A stretch of 64,000 nucleotides of DNA from assembly GCF_039539005.1 (NCBI RefSeq), contig NZ_BAABCP010000001.1, positions 496,001-560,000 of the forward strand, given 5' to 3'. The translations under genes were made by a program, and so were the position numbers. Below are positions 28,389 to 38,032 of the stretch, piece after piece (positions within the stretch are counted from its first letter, which is position 1; each line of letters opens with the position of its first letter). The DNA is from Microbacterium soli (GTDB taxonomy: Bacteria; Actinomycetota; Actinomycetes; Actinomycetales; Microbacteriaceae). The notes under the pieces are model-generated. The model ran no database searches. It was not told the origin of the DNA and was given only the letters and a program-made list of their open reading frames with translations.

Positions 28389-28823
28389 TCACTCCCGGGT
28401 GACGTCCTCGAAGATCAGCGTCGTGCGTGTGGAGCGGATCGAGGGGATGGCCTGGATGTCCTCCAGCACGATGCGACGCAGGTCGCGGGTGTCGCTGGCG
28501 CGCACGAGCAGGATGACGTCGAAATCCCCTCCGACGAGTGCCATGTGCTCGACCTCGGGGATCGCCCGCAGTCGCGCCTGCACATCCTGCCAGGTGGCCT
28601 GCTCGATGGCGAGCATGACATACGCCGAGGCGTGGTGCCCGAGCTTCACAGGGTCGGTGCGCACCGTGTATCCCGTGATCACCCCGGCATCCGTCAGCCG
28701 TCTGATCCGGGCGTGCGCGCCCGCCCGGGAGATGTGCACGGCATCCGCGATCGCCGTCATCGACGCACGCGCGTCCTGGCGCAACTCGTCGAGGATGGCA
28801 CGATCGGTGGCATCCAGATCCAT
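28389..28823 (-). CDS. Lrp/AsnC-family transcriptional regulator
   Basis: 144-aa regulator with an N-terminal winged HTH (DATDRAILDELRQDARASMT...HISRAGAHARIRRL) and C-terminal RAM ligand domain (VGGDFDVILLVRASD). ATG 28823 is preferred because AAGGGG sits seven bases upstream; GTG at 28847 is an alternative. It is divergent from the 2-oxoacid dehydrogenase operon, the same arrangement as BkdR-bkd. Branched-chain amino or keto acids are plausible effectors (inference). Confidence 0.9.
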   Translation of the reverse strand: MDLDATDRAILDELRQDARASMTAIADAVHISRAGAHARIRRLTDAGVITGYTVRTDPVKLGHHASAYVMLAIEQATWQDVQARLRAIPEVEHMALVGGDFDVILLVRASDTRDLRRIVLEDIQAIPSIRSTRTTLIFEDVTRE

Positions 28824-28862
28824 CGGAGCACCCCTTCGTTCTGTCACCGGATTCTGACACTT

Positions 28863-28927
28863 CGATCGTCAATATCGCAAGTGCGCACCAATCGTCCATT
28901 TCTCCAGTCTTTCGATTGGACGATTGG
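28863..28927. promoter_or_regulatory. Lrp/AsnC operator region (inverted repeat of ccaatcgtcca)
   Basis: CCAATCGTCCA (28888-28898) and its exact reverse complement TGGACGATTGG (28917-28927) form an 11-bp inverted repeat. A third, looser half-site CGATCGTCAA lies at about 28863-28872. Spacing of 25-29 bases suits an octameric Lrp-type protein wrapping DNA. The sites fill the gap between the divergent Lrp/AsnC and E1-alpha genes. Confidence 0.65.
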
Positions 28928-28976
28928 GTGTACCGAGGCATGCTGAGAGCAGATGTTCGGCAAGGAGGGCGAACCG

Positions 28977-30077
28977 ATGCACGACGACGATCTTCTCCCG
29001 CGCGACACCCCGGTCCGTCTCATCGACGAGAACGGATCGGCTGTCGACGACGAGCACTACACGATGCCGGATGCCGACACCCTGCTGCGCGCCTATCAGG
29101 GCCTGCTGGAGGGGCGGCGCATCAACGACCAGGCCTACGCACTGGTGCGCCAGGGGCGCATGGCCGTCTACCCGTCCTCGCACGGTCAGGAGGCCTGCCA
29201 GATCGGTGCGGCCCTCGTGCTCGGCGAGCACGATTGGCTCTTCCCCACCTATCGAGACTCGGTGGCGGTCATCGAACGGGGCGTCACACCGGCGGAGGCC
29301 ATGGTGCTGCTGGCGGGCGACTGGCACTCCGGCTATGACCCCGCCGAGCACCGCGTCGCCCCGCAGGCCACTCCGCTGGCGACCCAGCTGCTGCACGCGG
29401 TCGGCTTCGCGCACGCCGCCCGTCGTCGCGGCGAGGACACGGTCGTGCTGGCGATGTGCGGCGACGGCGCCACCAGCGAAGGCGACTTCCACGAGGCGAT
29501 GAACTTCGCCGCCGTGTTCCACGTGCCCGTGGTCTTCTTCATCCAGAACAACGAGTTCGCCATCTCCGTGCCGCTGTCCCGGCAGTCCGCGGCGCCGTCC
29601 CTCGCGCACAAGGCCATCGGCTACGGGATGCCGGGGCGCCGCGTCGACGGCAACGACGCCGCCGCCGTGCTGGCCGTCCTCGGTGAGGCCGTCGACAGGG
29701 CGCGGTCCGGCGGCGGTCCCTCGCTGGTCGAGGCGCACACCTACCGCATGCAGGCGCACACCAACGCCGACGACGACACCCGCTACCGCGAGAGCGCCGA
29801 GGTGAAGGCCTGGGCGGAACGCGACCCCCTGTTGCGCATGCGCACCCACCTGACCGCACGGGGACTTCTCGACGACGACATCGAGGGGCGGTTGCAGGCG
29901 GGCGCCGAGGAGATCGCCGTGGCCCTGCGCGCCGCCTTGAACACGGAGGCGGACCTCGAGCCCGAGGACCTGTTCCGCTTCGTCACCGCGGACCGCTCCC
30001 CGCAGCTGGAGGAGCAGTGGCAACTGCTGCGCGACGAGATCGAACGCGCGTCCCTCACCGATGCAGGAGGCAGATGA
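28977..30077 (+). CDS. bkdA: 2-oxoacid dehydrogenase E1 component, alpha subunit
   Basis: 366-aa ThDP-binding half of a heterotetrameric E1 that decarboxylates a 2-oxo acid. The ThDP motif starts at GDGATSEGDFHEAMNF and ends in FIQNN. The phosphorylation-loop-like region reads HTYRMQAHTNADDDTRYR. Start 28977 (MHDDDLL) has AAGGAGG eight bases upstream; the ATG 24 bases earlier does not. Actinobacteria usually use an AceE-type pyruvate dehydrogenase, so a branched-chain keto acid role is favoured, helped by the divergent Lrp/AsnC gene. Confidence 0.88.
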   Translation: MHDDDLLPRDTPVRLIDENGSAVDDEHYTMPDADTLLRAYQGLLEGRRINDQAYALVRQGRMAVYPSSHGQEACQIGAALVLGEHDWLFPTYRDSVAVIERGVTPAEAMVLLAGDWHSGYDPAEHRVAPQATPLATQLLHAVGFAHAARRRGEDTVVLAMCGDGATSEGDFHEAMNFAAVFHVPVVFFIQNNEFAISVPLSRQSAAPSLAHKAIGYGMPGRRVDGNDAAAVLAVLGEAVDRARSGGGPSLVEAHTYRMQAHTNADDDTRYRESAEVKAWAERDPLLRMRTHLTARGLLDDDIEGRLQAGAEEIAVALRAALNTEADLEPEDLFRFVTADRSPQLEEQWQLLRDEIERASLTDAGGR

Positions 30078-31120
30078 TGACCATCGCACAGGACTTCCGT
30101 CTCGACGCCCCGCGGCACGTGGTCGGCACCATGACCATGGCAGCCGCGCTCAATCGCGCACTGGCCGACTCCATCGCCGAGGACCCGGAGGTCGTGGTCT
30201 TCGGCGAGGACGTCGGCGCGCTGGGCGGCGTGTTCCGCATCACCGACGGCCTGGCCGAGCGCTTCGGCGAGGACCGCTGCTTCGACACGCCGCTGGCGGA
30301 ATCCGGGATCGTCGGCACCGCCGTCGGCATGGCGATGAACGGCATGCGCCCGGTCGTGGAGATGCAGTTCGACGCGTTCGCCCTGCCCGCCTTCGAGCAG
30401 GTGGTCAGCCATGTCGCGAAGATGGGCAATCGCACGCGCGGGGCCGTGCGGATGCCGTTGGTCATCCGCATCCCCTTCGGCGGCGGCATCGGCGGGGTGG
30501 AGCACCACTGCGACTCCTCCGAGGCGTACTACGCGCACACGCCGGGGCTCACGGTCGTCTCGCCGTCGACTCCGCAGGATGCCTATTCGATGCTGCGTGC
30601 GGCGATCGCCTCGCCCGATCCGGTGGTGTTCCTGGAGCCCAAGAAGCTGTACTGGTCCAAGGGCGAGGTGGACACCTCGATGACCGTGGACCTCGGCACG
30701 GCCCGCATCGCGCGGGAGGGCGCGGATGTCACGGTGCTCGCGTACGCGGCCATGGTGCCGGTGGCGCTGGAGGCCGCCGAGATCGCCGCGAGCGAGGGTC
30801 GCAGCGTGCAGGTCGTCGATGTGCGCAGCCTGTCGCCCTTCGACGACGCCACCGTCACCGCGGCGGTCCGGTCGACGGGGCGCGCCGTGGTGGTCGCCGA
30901 GGCGCCGGGCTACGTGAGCGTGGCCGGCGAGATCCAGGCGCGCGTGTTCGAGCGCTGCTTCGAATACCTCGAGGCGCCCGTGCGCAGAGTCACCGGGTTC
31001 GACACGCCGTTCGCGCCACCGAAGATGGAGCACTGGTACCTGCCGGACGCCGACCGCATCCTGGACGCGATCGACACGCTGCACTGGGAGGACGAGCAGA
31101 CCGAGGACGGTGCGCGATGA
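30074..31120 (+). CDS. bkdB: 2-oxoacid dehydrogenase E1 component, beta subunit
   Basis: 348-aa partner of the preceding subunit. It has the transketolase pyrimidine domain (VVVFGEDVGALGGVFRIT, DTPLAESGIVGTAVGMAM, EMQFDAFALPAFEQ) and the C-terminal transketolase domain (VVDVRSLSPFDDATV). The first of two ATG codons overlaps the E1-alpha stop (ATGA), with GGAGG upstream. Its own stop overlaps the E2 start in the same way, so all three subunits are translationally coupled. Confidence 0.92.
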   Translation: MMTIAQDFRLDAPRHVVGTMTMAAALNRALADSIAEDPEVVVFGEDVGALGGVFRITDGLAERFGEDRCFDTPLAESGIVGTAVGMAMNGMRPVVEMQFDAFALPAFEQVVSHVAKMGNRTRGAVRMPLVIRIPFGGGIGGVEHHCDSSEAYYAHTPGLTVVSPSTPQDAYSMLRAAIASPDPVVFLEPKKLYWSKGEVDTSMTVDLGTARIAREGADVTVLAYAAMVPVALEAAEIAASEGRSVQVVDVRSLSPFDDATVTAAVRSTGRAVVVAEAPGYVSVAGEIQARVFERCFEYLEAPVRRVTGFDTPFAPPKMEHWYLPDADRILDAIDTLHWEDEQTEDGAR

Positions 31121-32541
31121 CGACGGCGACCGCGCAGGTGTTCCGCTTGCCCGACCTCGGTGAGGGACTCACCGAGGCGGGTCTCGTGCAGTGGCTCGTG
31201 AAGGTCGGCGACTCGATCGCGACCGATCAGCCCATCGCCGAGGTGGAGACCGCCAAGAGCATCGTCGAGCTGCCCTCGCCGTTCGCCGGCGTCATCACCG
31301 CTCTGCATGGCGAACCCGGGGACACCATCGAGGTGGGAGCACCGGTGCTGGAGGTCGCCGCCGATGCCCCCGGGACCGGATCGTCCGCCGATCCGGTGGG
31401 GGCGTCGGCGGTCGTCGGAGCCGACAGCACGGAGAAGGACGCGTACCGCTCGGAGGAGCGCGCCGGATCCGGGTCGGGCAATGTGCTCATCGGCTATGGG
31501 ACCAGCGAGCGCACCGGCTCCGGCCGGCGACGCCCTCGCGGGTCGCGCGCATCCGCCCACCCCGCCGCATCAGCGGTGCCGTCCGGGCGCGCCGTCCCGA
31601 CGGCACCGGACACGGCGGTCAGGTCGGCCGACGCCGCGCCGCGGCATCCGGTCGCCGTGCGCTCCCCGCTGGTGCGCCGTCTGGCGCGCGACCTCGGGGT
31701 GGACGTGCAGGCCATCACCGGCACCGGCGCGGACGGGGCGATCACGCGCGCCGATGTGCTGCGCGCCGCCGTGGACAGCGGGGTCGACGGCATCGCGCCG
31801 ACGCCGTCGACCGCCGCGCCCTCAGCCGACGGCTCCCTCGATGGCCTGTCGGTGATCTCCCGCGAGCGGATGAGTCCGCTGCGCCAGGCGGTCAGTGCGA
31901 AGCTGTCCCGCAGCCGAGCGGAGATCCCCGAGGCGACCGTGTGGGTGGACGTCGACGCGACGGCGCTGTGGGAGCTGCGCGCGCAGCTGACGGCCGAGGA
32001 CGGTCGTGCACCCTCGCTCACGGCGCTGCTGGCACGGTTCACCCTCATCGCCCTGGCGGAGTTCCCGCTGCTGGCCGCCCGACTCGGCGACGACGCCGCA
32101 GAGATCGTCTCCCTCGACGGCGTCAACCTCGGCATCGCCGCCGACACCGATCGCGGCCTCCTCGTACCGGTGATCCCCCGCGCGCACGAGCTCACCATCG
32201 ACCGCTTGGACGCCGCGCTGCGCGAACTCGCCGAGACGGCCCGGTCGGGACGGATGCCGCCCGAACGACTGCGCGGGTCGACGTTCACACTCAACAACTA
32301 CGGCGGCCTGGGCGTGGACGGGTCGGCGCCCATCATCAACCATCCGGATGTCGCCATGCTCGGCATCGGCCGCATCATCGAGCGCCCCTGGGTCGTGGAC
32401 GGCGCCATCGTCGCCCGCCGCATCGCCCAGCTCTCGCTCGTGTTCGACCACCGGGTGTGCGACGGCGGCTACGCCGCAGGGTTCCTGCGGCGCGTGGTGG
32501 AGCTCATCGAGCATCCCCTGCGCGTCTACGGACGGCTCTGA
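31117..32541 (+). CDS. bkdC: Dihydrolipoamide acyltransferase (E2)
   Basis: 474-aa core of the complex. The lipoyl domain spans residues 1-80 with lipoylated K47 (ETAKSIVE). An Ala/Ser/Pro/Arg-rich linker follows, then a peripheral subunit-binding domain near 180-215 (SPLVRRLARDLGVDVQAITGT). The acyltransferase domain begins near 245 and has the catalytic DHRVCDG His near the end. Only one lipoyl domain is present, which suits BCKDH. E3 is not encoded in this window. Confidence 0.92.
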   Translation: MTTATAQVFRLPDLGEGLTEAGLVQWLVKVGDSIATDQPIAEVETAKSIVELPSPFAGVITALHGEPGDTIEVGAPVLEVAADAPGTGSSADPVGASAVVGADSTEKDAYRSEERAGSGSGNVLIGYGTSERTGSGRRRPRGSRASAHPAASAVPSGRAVPTAPDTAVRSADAAPRHPVAVRSPLVRRLARDLGVDVQAITGTGADGAITRADVLRAAVDSGVDGIAPTPSTAAPSADGSLDGLSVISRERMSPLRQAVSAKLSRSRAEIPEATVWVDVDATALWELRAQLTAEDGRAPSLTALLARFTLIALAEFPLLAARLGDDAAEIVSLDGVNLGIAADTDRGLLVPVIPRAHELTIDRLDAALRELAETARSGRMPPERLRGSTFTLNNYGGLGVDGSAPIINHPDVAMLGIGRIIERPWVVDGAIVARRIAQLSLVFDHRVCDGGYAAGFLRRVVELIEHPLRVYGRL

Positions 32542-32594
32542 CCCGCCGCCGCTGTATTGCCAACTCCACGTCGATCTGCCATCATCATTCCTGA

Positions 32595-32614
32595 ACGATC
32601 GGTCTGATAATCGT
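32595..32614 (+). promoter_or_regulatory. Candidate promoter/operator of the paa operon
   Basis: The 97-bp gap before the thiolase contains TGATAAT (32605-32611), the best -10 match here. It is bracketed by ACGAT (32595-32599) and ATCGT (32610-32614), and the nearby GAACGATCGGTC has a palindromic centre. A TetR-type PaaR operator is plausible, but no PaaR gene is in the window. Confidence 0.35.
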
Positions 32615-32638
32615 CGTGACGCATGCGAAGGGATGAAG

Positions 32639-33826
<1,188 letters not shown>

Positions 33827-33880
33827 CCGTCGTCACCGAGCTCCGGGCGACCGCAGCGACCGTCCTCCCCCGCACCCGCC

Positions 33881-33930
33881 CCGGAAGGTGGGGCGATGAG
33901 CCGCGGGGCAGCCGGAGGTGGGACGATGAG
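33881..33930 (+). repeat. Tandemly duplicated translation-initiation region of the enoyl-CoA hydratase
   Basis: CCGGAAGGTGGGGCGATGAG (33881-33900) is repeated as CCGGAGGTGGGACGATGAG (33912-33930). Each copy has a GGAGG/GGAAGG Shine-Dalgarno followed by ATG. The two ATG codons (33896 and 33926) are in frame and 30 bases apart, so both could start the hydratase. Confidence 0.7.
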
Positions 33931-34672
33931 TGAGGAGCCGCTGCTCATCGAGCGCCGCGGGGATCGCATCACAGCGACCCTGAACCGTCCCGCGAAGCGC
34001 AACGCCATCGACCAGGACATGATCGACGCCCTGCACGCGCTGTGCGCCGAGCTCGAGGCCGAGCCGCGCACGCTGATCATCACCGGCGGAGGCACCGTGT
34101 TCGCGAGCGGTGCCGACATCGCCCAGCTCCGCGACCGCGACGCCGGCGACGCGCGGAAGGCCATCAACGCGACCGCCTTCATCCGCATCAACGAACTGCC
34201 CATGCCGGTGATCGCCGCCGTCAGCGGGTACGCCCTGGGCGGCGGTGCCGAGCTCGCCTACGCCGCCGATCTGCGCATCGCCTCGCCGACGCTGAAGATC
34301 GGCAACCCCGAGACCGGGCTCGGCATCATGGCCGCCGCCGGGGCCACCTGGCGTCTGCCCGAGATCGTCGGCAGTGCCCGGGCGAGCGAACTGCTGCTGA
34401 CGGGGCGCATCCTCGACGCGGACGAGGCGCTGGCGTGGGGGCTCGTCTCGAGCATCCATCCCGCCGACGAACTGCTCGTCGCGGCGCACGCCATGGCCGA
34501 CCGCATCGCCGCGAACGACGCGCTCGCCACACGGCACACCAAGCGCGCGCTGCGCGCCCCGCGCACGCAGCACCCCGACATCGAACGCGAGCTGCAGGCC
34601 GAGCTGTTCGACAGCGCGGAGAAGCACCGCCGGATGACGGCGTTCCTGGAGCGCAGGAGGAAGGCATCATGA
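33926..34672 (+). CDS. paaF: Enoyl-CoA hydratase/isomerase (PaaF-like)
   Basis: 248-aa crotonase-fold enzyme. The oxyanion-hole stretch is FASGADIAQLRD. Of the two catalytic glutamates, one is in GGGAELAYAADLRIAS and the other in NPETGLGIMAAAGATWRLP. In the operon it would hydrate 2,3-dehydroadipyl-CoA to 3-hydroxyadipyl-CoA for PaaH. ATG 33926 is chosen as the usual family start; ATG 33896, in a duplicated initiation site, would add ten residues. The 99-bp gap after the thiolase holds only this duplication and a spurious 36-codon frame. Confidence 0.85.
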   Translation: MSEEPLLIERRGDRITATLNRPAKRNAIDQDMIDALHALCAELEAEPRTLIITGGGTVFASGADIAQLRDRDAGDARKAINATAFIRINELPMPVIAAVSGYALGGGAELAYAADLRIASPTLKIGNPETGLGIMAAAGATWRLPEIVGSARASELLLTGRILDADEALAWGLVSSIHPADELLVAAHAMADRIAANDALATRHTKRALRAPRTQHPDIERELQAELFDSAEKHRRMTAFLERRRKAS

Positions 34673-35523
34673 CCGTCCCCGGAGTCGTCGGCGTCCTGGG
34701 CGGCGGGCGCATGGGCGCGGGCATCGCGCACGCGTTCCTGCTGGCGGGCTCCCGCGTGCAGGTCGTCGAGCGCGACACGGAATCGGCGGATGCCGCGCGC
34801 GAGCGCGTGCTGGCGGCCCTGGCCGTCTCCGTGCAGCGCGGCGACCTCGCCGACGCCGCGGAGGCGGCCACCGCTCTGGAGGCCGGGACGGATGCGGCGG
34901 CGTTCTCCGACGCGGGCCTCGTGATCGAGGCCGTACCGGAGGACCGCCGCCTCAAGATCGACGCACTGACGCGCATCGAGACCGCCGTCGGCGATCATGC
35001 GGTGCTGGCCACCAACACGTCGTCCATCTCCGTCGACGCGCTCGCGGACGCTCTCGCGCGTCCGGAGCGCTTCCTCGGACTGCACTTCTTCAACCCCGTC
35101 CCGGCGTCGAGGCTCGTCGAGGTGGTCCTCGGCGACCGCACGTCTCCGGACGTCGTCTCCTCCGCCCGGGAGTGGGTGACGGCATTGCGCAAGACGCCGG
35201 TCGTCGTGCGCGACTCCCCCGGCTTCGCCTCCAGCAGGCTCGGGGTGATGCTGGGGCTGGAGGCGATCCGGATGCTGGAGGAGGGCGTCGCCGAACCCGC
35301 CGACATCGACGCGGCTATGGAACTGGGGTATCGGCATCCGATGGGCCCGCTGCGCACCACCGACGTCGTCGGACTGGACGTGCGGCTGGGGATCGCCGAG
35401 GAGCTGGCCCGCGAGCTGGGCCCGCGGTTCGAGCCTCCGGCGCTGCTGCGGCGGATGGTCGCCGAGGGAAAGCTGGGCCGCAAGAGCGGCGAGGGATTCT
35501 ACGTGTGGAACGAGGAGCGATGA
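34669..35523 (+). CDS. paaH: 3-hydroxyacyl-CoA dehydrogenase (PaaH-like)
   Basis: 284-aa NAD-dependent dehydrogenase. The Rossmann motif is GVLGGGRMGAGIAHAF. The catalytic His is in GLHFFNPVPASRLVEVV, with ATNTSSIS before it. The C-terminal helical domain has GYRHPMGPLRTTDVVGLD and the ending GRKSGEGFYVW. It oxidises 3-hydroxyadipyl-CoA to the 3-oxo form in phenylacetate breakdown. It overlaps the hydratase and paaZ by ATGA junctions. Confidence 0.9.
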   Translation: MTVPGVVGVLGGGRMGAGIAHAFLLAGSRVQVVERDTESADAARERVLAALAVSVQRGDLADAAEAATALEAGTDAAAFSDAGLVIEAVPEDRRLKIDALTRIETAVGDHAVLATNTSSISVDALADALARPERFLGLHFFNPVPASRLVEVVLGDRTSPDVVSSAREWVTALRKTPVVVRDSPGFASSRLGVMLGLEAIRMLEEGVAEPADIDAAMELGYRHPMGPLRTTDVVGLDVRLGIAEELARELGPRFEPPALLRRMVAEGKLGRKSGEGFYVWNEER

Positions 35524-37619
35524 CCGACTGTCTGCCGAGCTATGTGCAGGGCGCCTGGTGGGCCCCGGATGCCGATGCGGGTGCCTCCGGTGCGCCGAAC
35601 GCCACCGAGGTCCGCGACGCATCCACGGGCGAGGTGATCGCGCGCGTCTCCACGGAGGGTCTCGATCTCGCCGGTGCCCTGGAGTACGCCCGCACCACGG
35701 GCCACAGGAGCCTGGCCGCTCTCACCTTCCACCAGCGGGCCGTGCTGCTCAAGCGGTTCGCCCTCGCCCTGACCGAACGCAAGGACGAGCTGTACGCACT
35801 GTCGGCACGCACGGGGGCGACGAAGGCCGACTCCTGGGTCGACATCGACGGCGGCATCGGCGTGCTGTTCTCCTACTCCGGCAAGGGCCGCCGCGAACTG
35901 CCGAACAGCCGGGTGCACGTCGACGGCCCCGTCGAGCCGCTCTCGAAGGACGGCTCGTTCCTGGGCCGCCACATCTACACGACACTGCCGGGCGTGGCCG
36001 TGCAGATCAACGCCTTCAACTTCCCGGTCTGGGGTTCGCTGGAGAAGTTCGCCCCCGCATTCCTGGCCGGCATGCCCACGCTCGTCAAGCCCGCCACGCC
36101 CACCGGCTACCTGGCCGAGGCGATGGTGCGCATCCTCGTCGACTCCGGCCTGCTGCCCGAGGGCTCGCTGCAGCTGGTCAGCGGCAGCGTGCCCGATCTG
36201 TTCGACAACCTGCGCCTGGGCGACCTGGTCGGCTTCACCGGCAGCGCGTCGACCGCGGAGTCGCTGCGCCGGCACCCGTCGGTGCAGACCGGCGGGGTGC
36301 GCTTCACCGCCGAGACCGACTCGATCAACGCCTCGGTGCTGGGCACGGATGCCACCGCCGGCACGCCCGAATTCGATGCGTACGTGCGCCAGCTGGTCAC
36401 CGAGATGACCACCAAGGCCGGCCAGAAGTGCACGGCGATCCGCCGTGCGATCGTGCCGACAGCAGTGGCCGACGACGTCGTCGAGGCCGTGCGCGCACGC
36501 ATCGCCGAGAAGACGGTGCTGGGCGACCCGCGTGCGGACGGCGTGACGATGGGGCCGTTGGCCTCTACCGCGCAGCGCGACGAGGTGCTGCGTCAGGTGC
36601 AGAGGCTGCAGGACGCCGGAGGACGGATCGTCGTCGGCTCGACGGATGCCCCCGAGGTGCGCCTCGTCGACGGCGCCACGGGTTCGGCCCCGGAGGGCGC
36701 GTTCGTCTCCCCGGTGCTGCTGCGCTTCGACGATGCACAGGCGGATGCCGTGCACGGCGTCGAGGCGTTCGGGCCCGTCTCCTCGCTGCTGACCTACGAC
36801 ACCGCCGCGGAGGCCGCGGCTCTCGTCAACCGCGGCGGCGGTTCGCTCGTCACGAGCATCGCCACGCACGACCCCGCGCAGGCGGCGGAGCTCGCGACCC
36901 GCATCGCGCCGTTCAACGGTCGGATGCTGGTGCTCGACCGCGACGACGCCCGCAGCTCCACCGGGCACGGGTCACCGCTGCCCGGGCTCGTGCACGGCGG
37001 GCCGGGCCGGGCCGGCGGCGGGGAGGAGCTCGGCGGCATCCGTGCCGTACTGCACCACATGCAGCGCACGGCCGTGCAGGGCTCACCGGAGATGCTCACC
37101 GCCCTGACCGGCGTGTGGCACGCCGGCGCGACCGCGCACGTCGGCGACCGGCACCCGTTCCGCAAGTCGCTGGCCGAGCTGCGGATCGGCGACCAGATCG
37201 TCTCCGCATCCCGCGAGGTGACCCTCGACGACATCGAGACCTTCGCGCATTTCACGGGAGACACGTTCTACGCGCACATGGACGAGAAGTCGGCCGCCGC
37301 GAACCCGTTCTTCCCCGGCCGCGTGGCGCACGGCTACCTGCTCGTCTCCTGGGCCGCAGGGCTTTTCGTCGACCCGGAGCCGGGCCCCGTGCTCGCCAAC
37401 TACGGGCTGGAGAACCTGCGGTTCATCACCCCCGTCTCCCCCGGCGACAGCATCCGTGTGGAGCTGACGGCCAAGCAGATCACCCCGCGCGAGACCGACG
37501 AGTACGGGGAGGTGCGCTGGGATGCCGTCATCCGCAACCAGCACGACGACCTCGTCGCCACCTACGACGTGCTCACCCTCGTGAGCAAGGAGCCCACCGC
37601 CGAGAAGGTTCCCGCATGA
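35520..37619 (+). CDS. paaZ: Oxepin-CoA hydrolase / semialdehyde dehydrogenase PaaZ
   Basis: 699-aa two-domain enzyme for ring opening of the oxepin-CoA. Residues 1 to about 530 are an aldehyde dehydrogenase with catalytic E265 (FTAETDS) and C304 (GQKCTAIRR). Residues about 555-699 are a MaoC-type hydratase (FAHFTGDTFYAHMDE, FFPGRVAHGYLLVS). Length and order match PaaZ. It acts after PaaABCE and PaaG, neither of which is encoded here. Coupled to paaH and paaI by ATGA overlaps. Confidence 0.95.
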   Translation: MTDCLPSYVQGAWWAPDADAGASGAPNATEVRDASTGEVIARVSTEGLDLAGALEYARTTGHRSLAALTFHQRAVLLKRFALALTERKDELYALSARTGATKADSWVDIDGGIGVLFSYSGKGRRELPNSRVHVDGPVEPLSKDGSFLGRHIYTTLPGVAVQINAFNFPVWGSLEKFAPAFLAGMPTLVKPATPTGYLAEAMVRILVDSGLLPEGSLQLVSGSVPDLFDNLRLGDLVGFTGSASTAESLRRHPSVQTGGVRFTAETDSINASVLGTDATAGTPEFDAYVRQLVTEMTTKAGQKCTAIRRAIVPTAVADDVVEAVRARIAEKTVLGDPRADGVTMGPLASTAQRDEVLRQVQRLQDAGGRIVVGSTDAPEVRLVDGATGSAPEGAFVSPVLLRFDDAQADAVHGVEAFGPVSSLLTYDTAAEAAALVNRGGGSLVTSIATHDPAQAAELATRIAPFNGRMLVLDRDDARSSTGHGSPLPGLVHGGPGRAGGGEELGGIRAVLHHMQRTAVQGSPEMLTALTGVWHAGATAHVGDRHPFRKSLAELRIGDQIVSASREVTLDDIETFAHFTGDTFYAHMDEKSAAANPFFPGRVAHGYLLVSWAAGLFVDPEPGPVLANYGLENLRFITPVSPGDSIRVELTAKQITPRETDEYGEVRWDAVIRNQHDDLVATYDVLTLVSKEPTAEKVPA

Positions 37620-38005
37620 GGGCGATGATGCGGCGCGATGCGGCCTCGGCGATGCTCGGCATGGTCGTGGAGCTCGACGAGCCCGGTCGCTCGGTGGTGT
37701 CGATGACCGTCCGGGAGGACATGCTCAACGGCTTCGCGATCACCCACGGCGGACTGGTGTTCGCGCTGGCCGACACGGCGTTCGCGATCGCCTGCAACGA
37801 GGACGAGCGCGTGACCGTCGCCGCGGGAGCGGACATCACCTTCCTGAAGTCGACCACCGCCGGCCAGAGGCTCACGGCGACGGCCGCCCGCCGCGTCGTG
37901 AGCGGCCGCACCGGGCTCTACGACGTCACGGTGACCGACGAGACCGGCGACGTCGTCGCCGAGATGCGCGGTCGCTCGATCACCACGAACCGCGCCGCTG
38001 AATGA
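37616..38005 (+). CDS. paaI: Hydroxyphenylacetyl-CoA thioesterase PaaI
   Basis: 129-aa hotdog thioesterase that rescues CoA from dead-end intermediates of phenylacetate metabolism. It has the family motif AITHGGLVFALADTAFAIACN with catalytic Asp, and TFLKSTTAGQRLTATA. The start overlaps the paaZ stop. It is followed 27 bases later by paaK. Confidence 0.9.
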   Translation: MRAMMRRDAASAMLGMVVELDEPGRSVVSMTVREDMLNGFAITHGGLVFALADTAFAIACNEDERVTVAAGADITFLKSTTAGQRLTATAARRVVSGRTGLYDVTVTDETGDVVAEMRGRSITTNRAAE

Positions 38006-38032
38006 CGCCCTGAACCGAACCGGAGAGACCCG

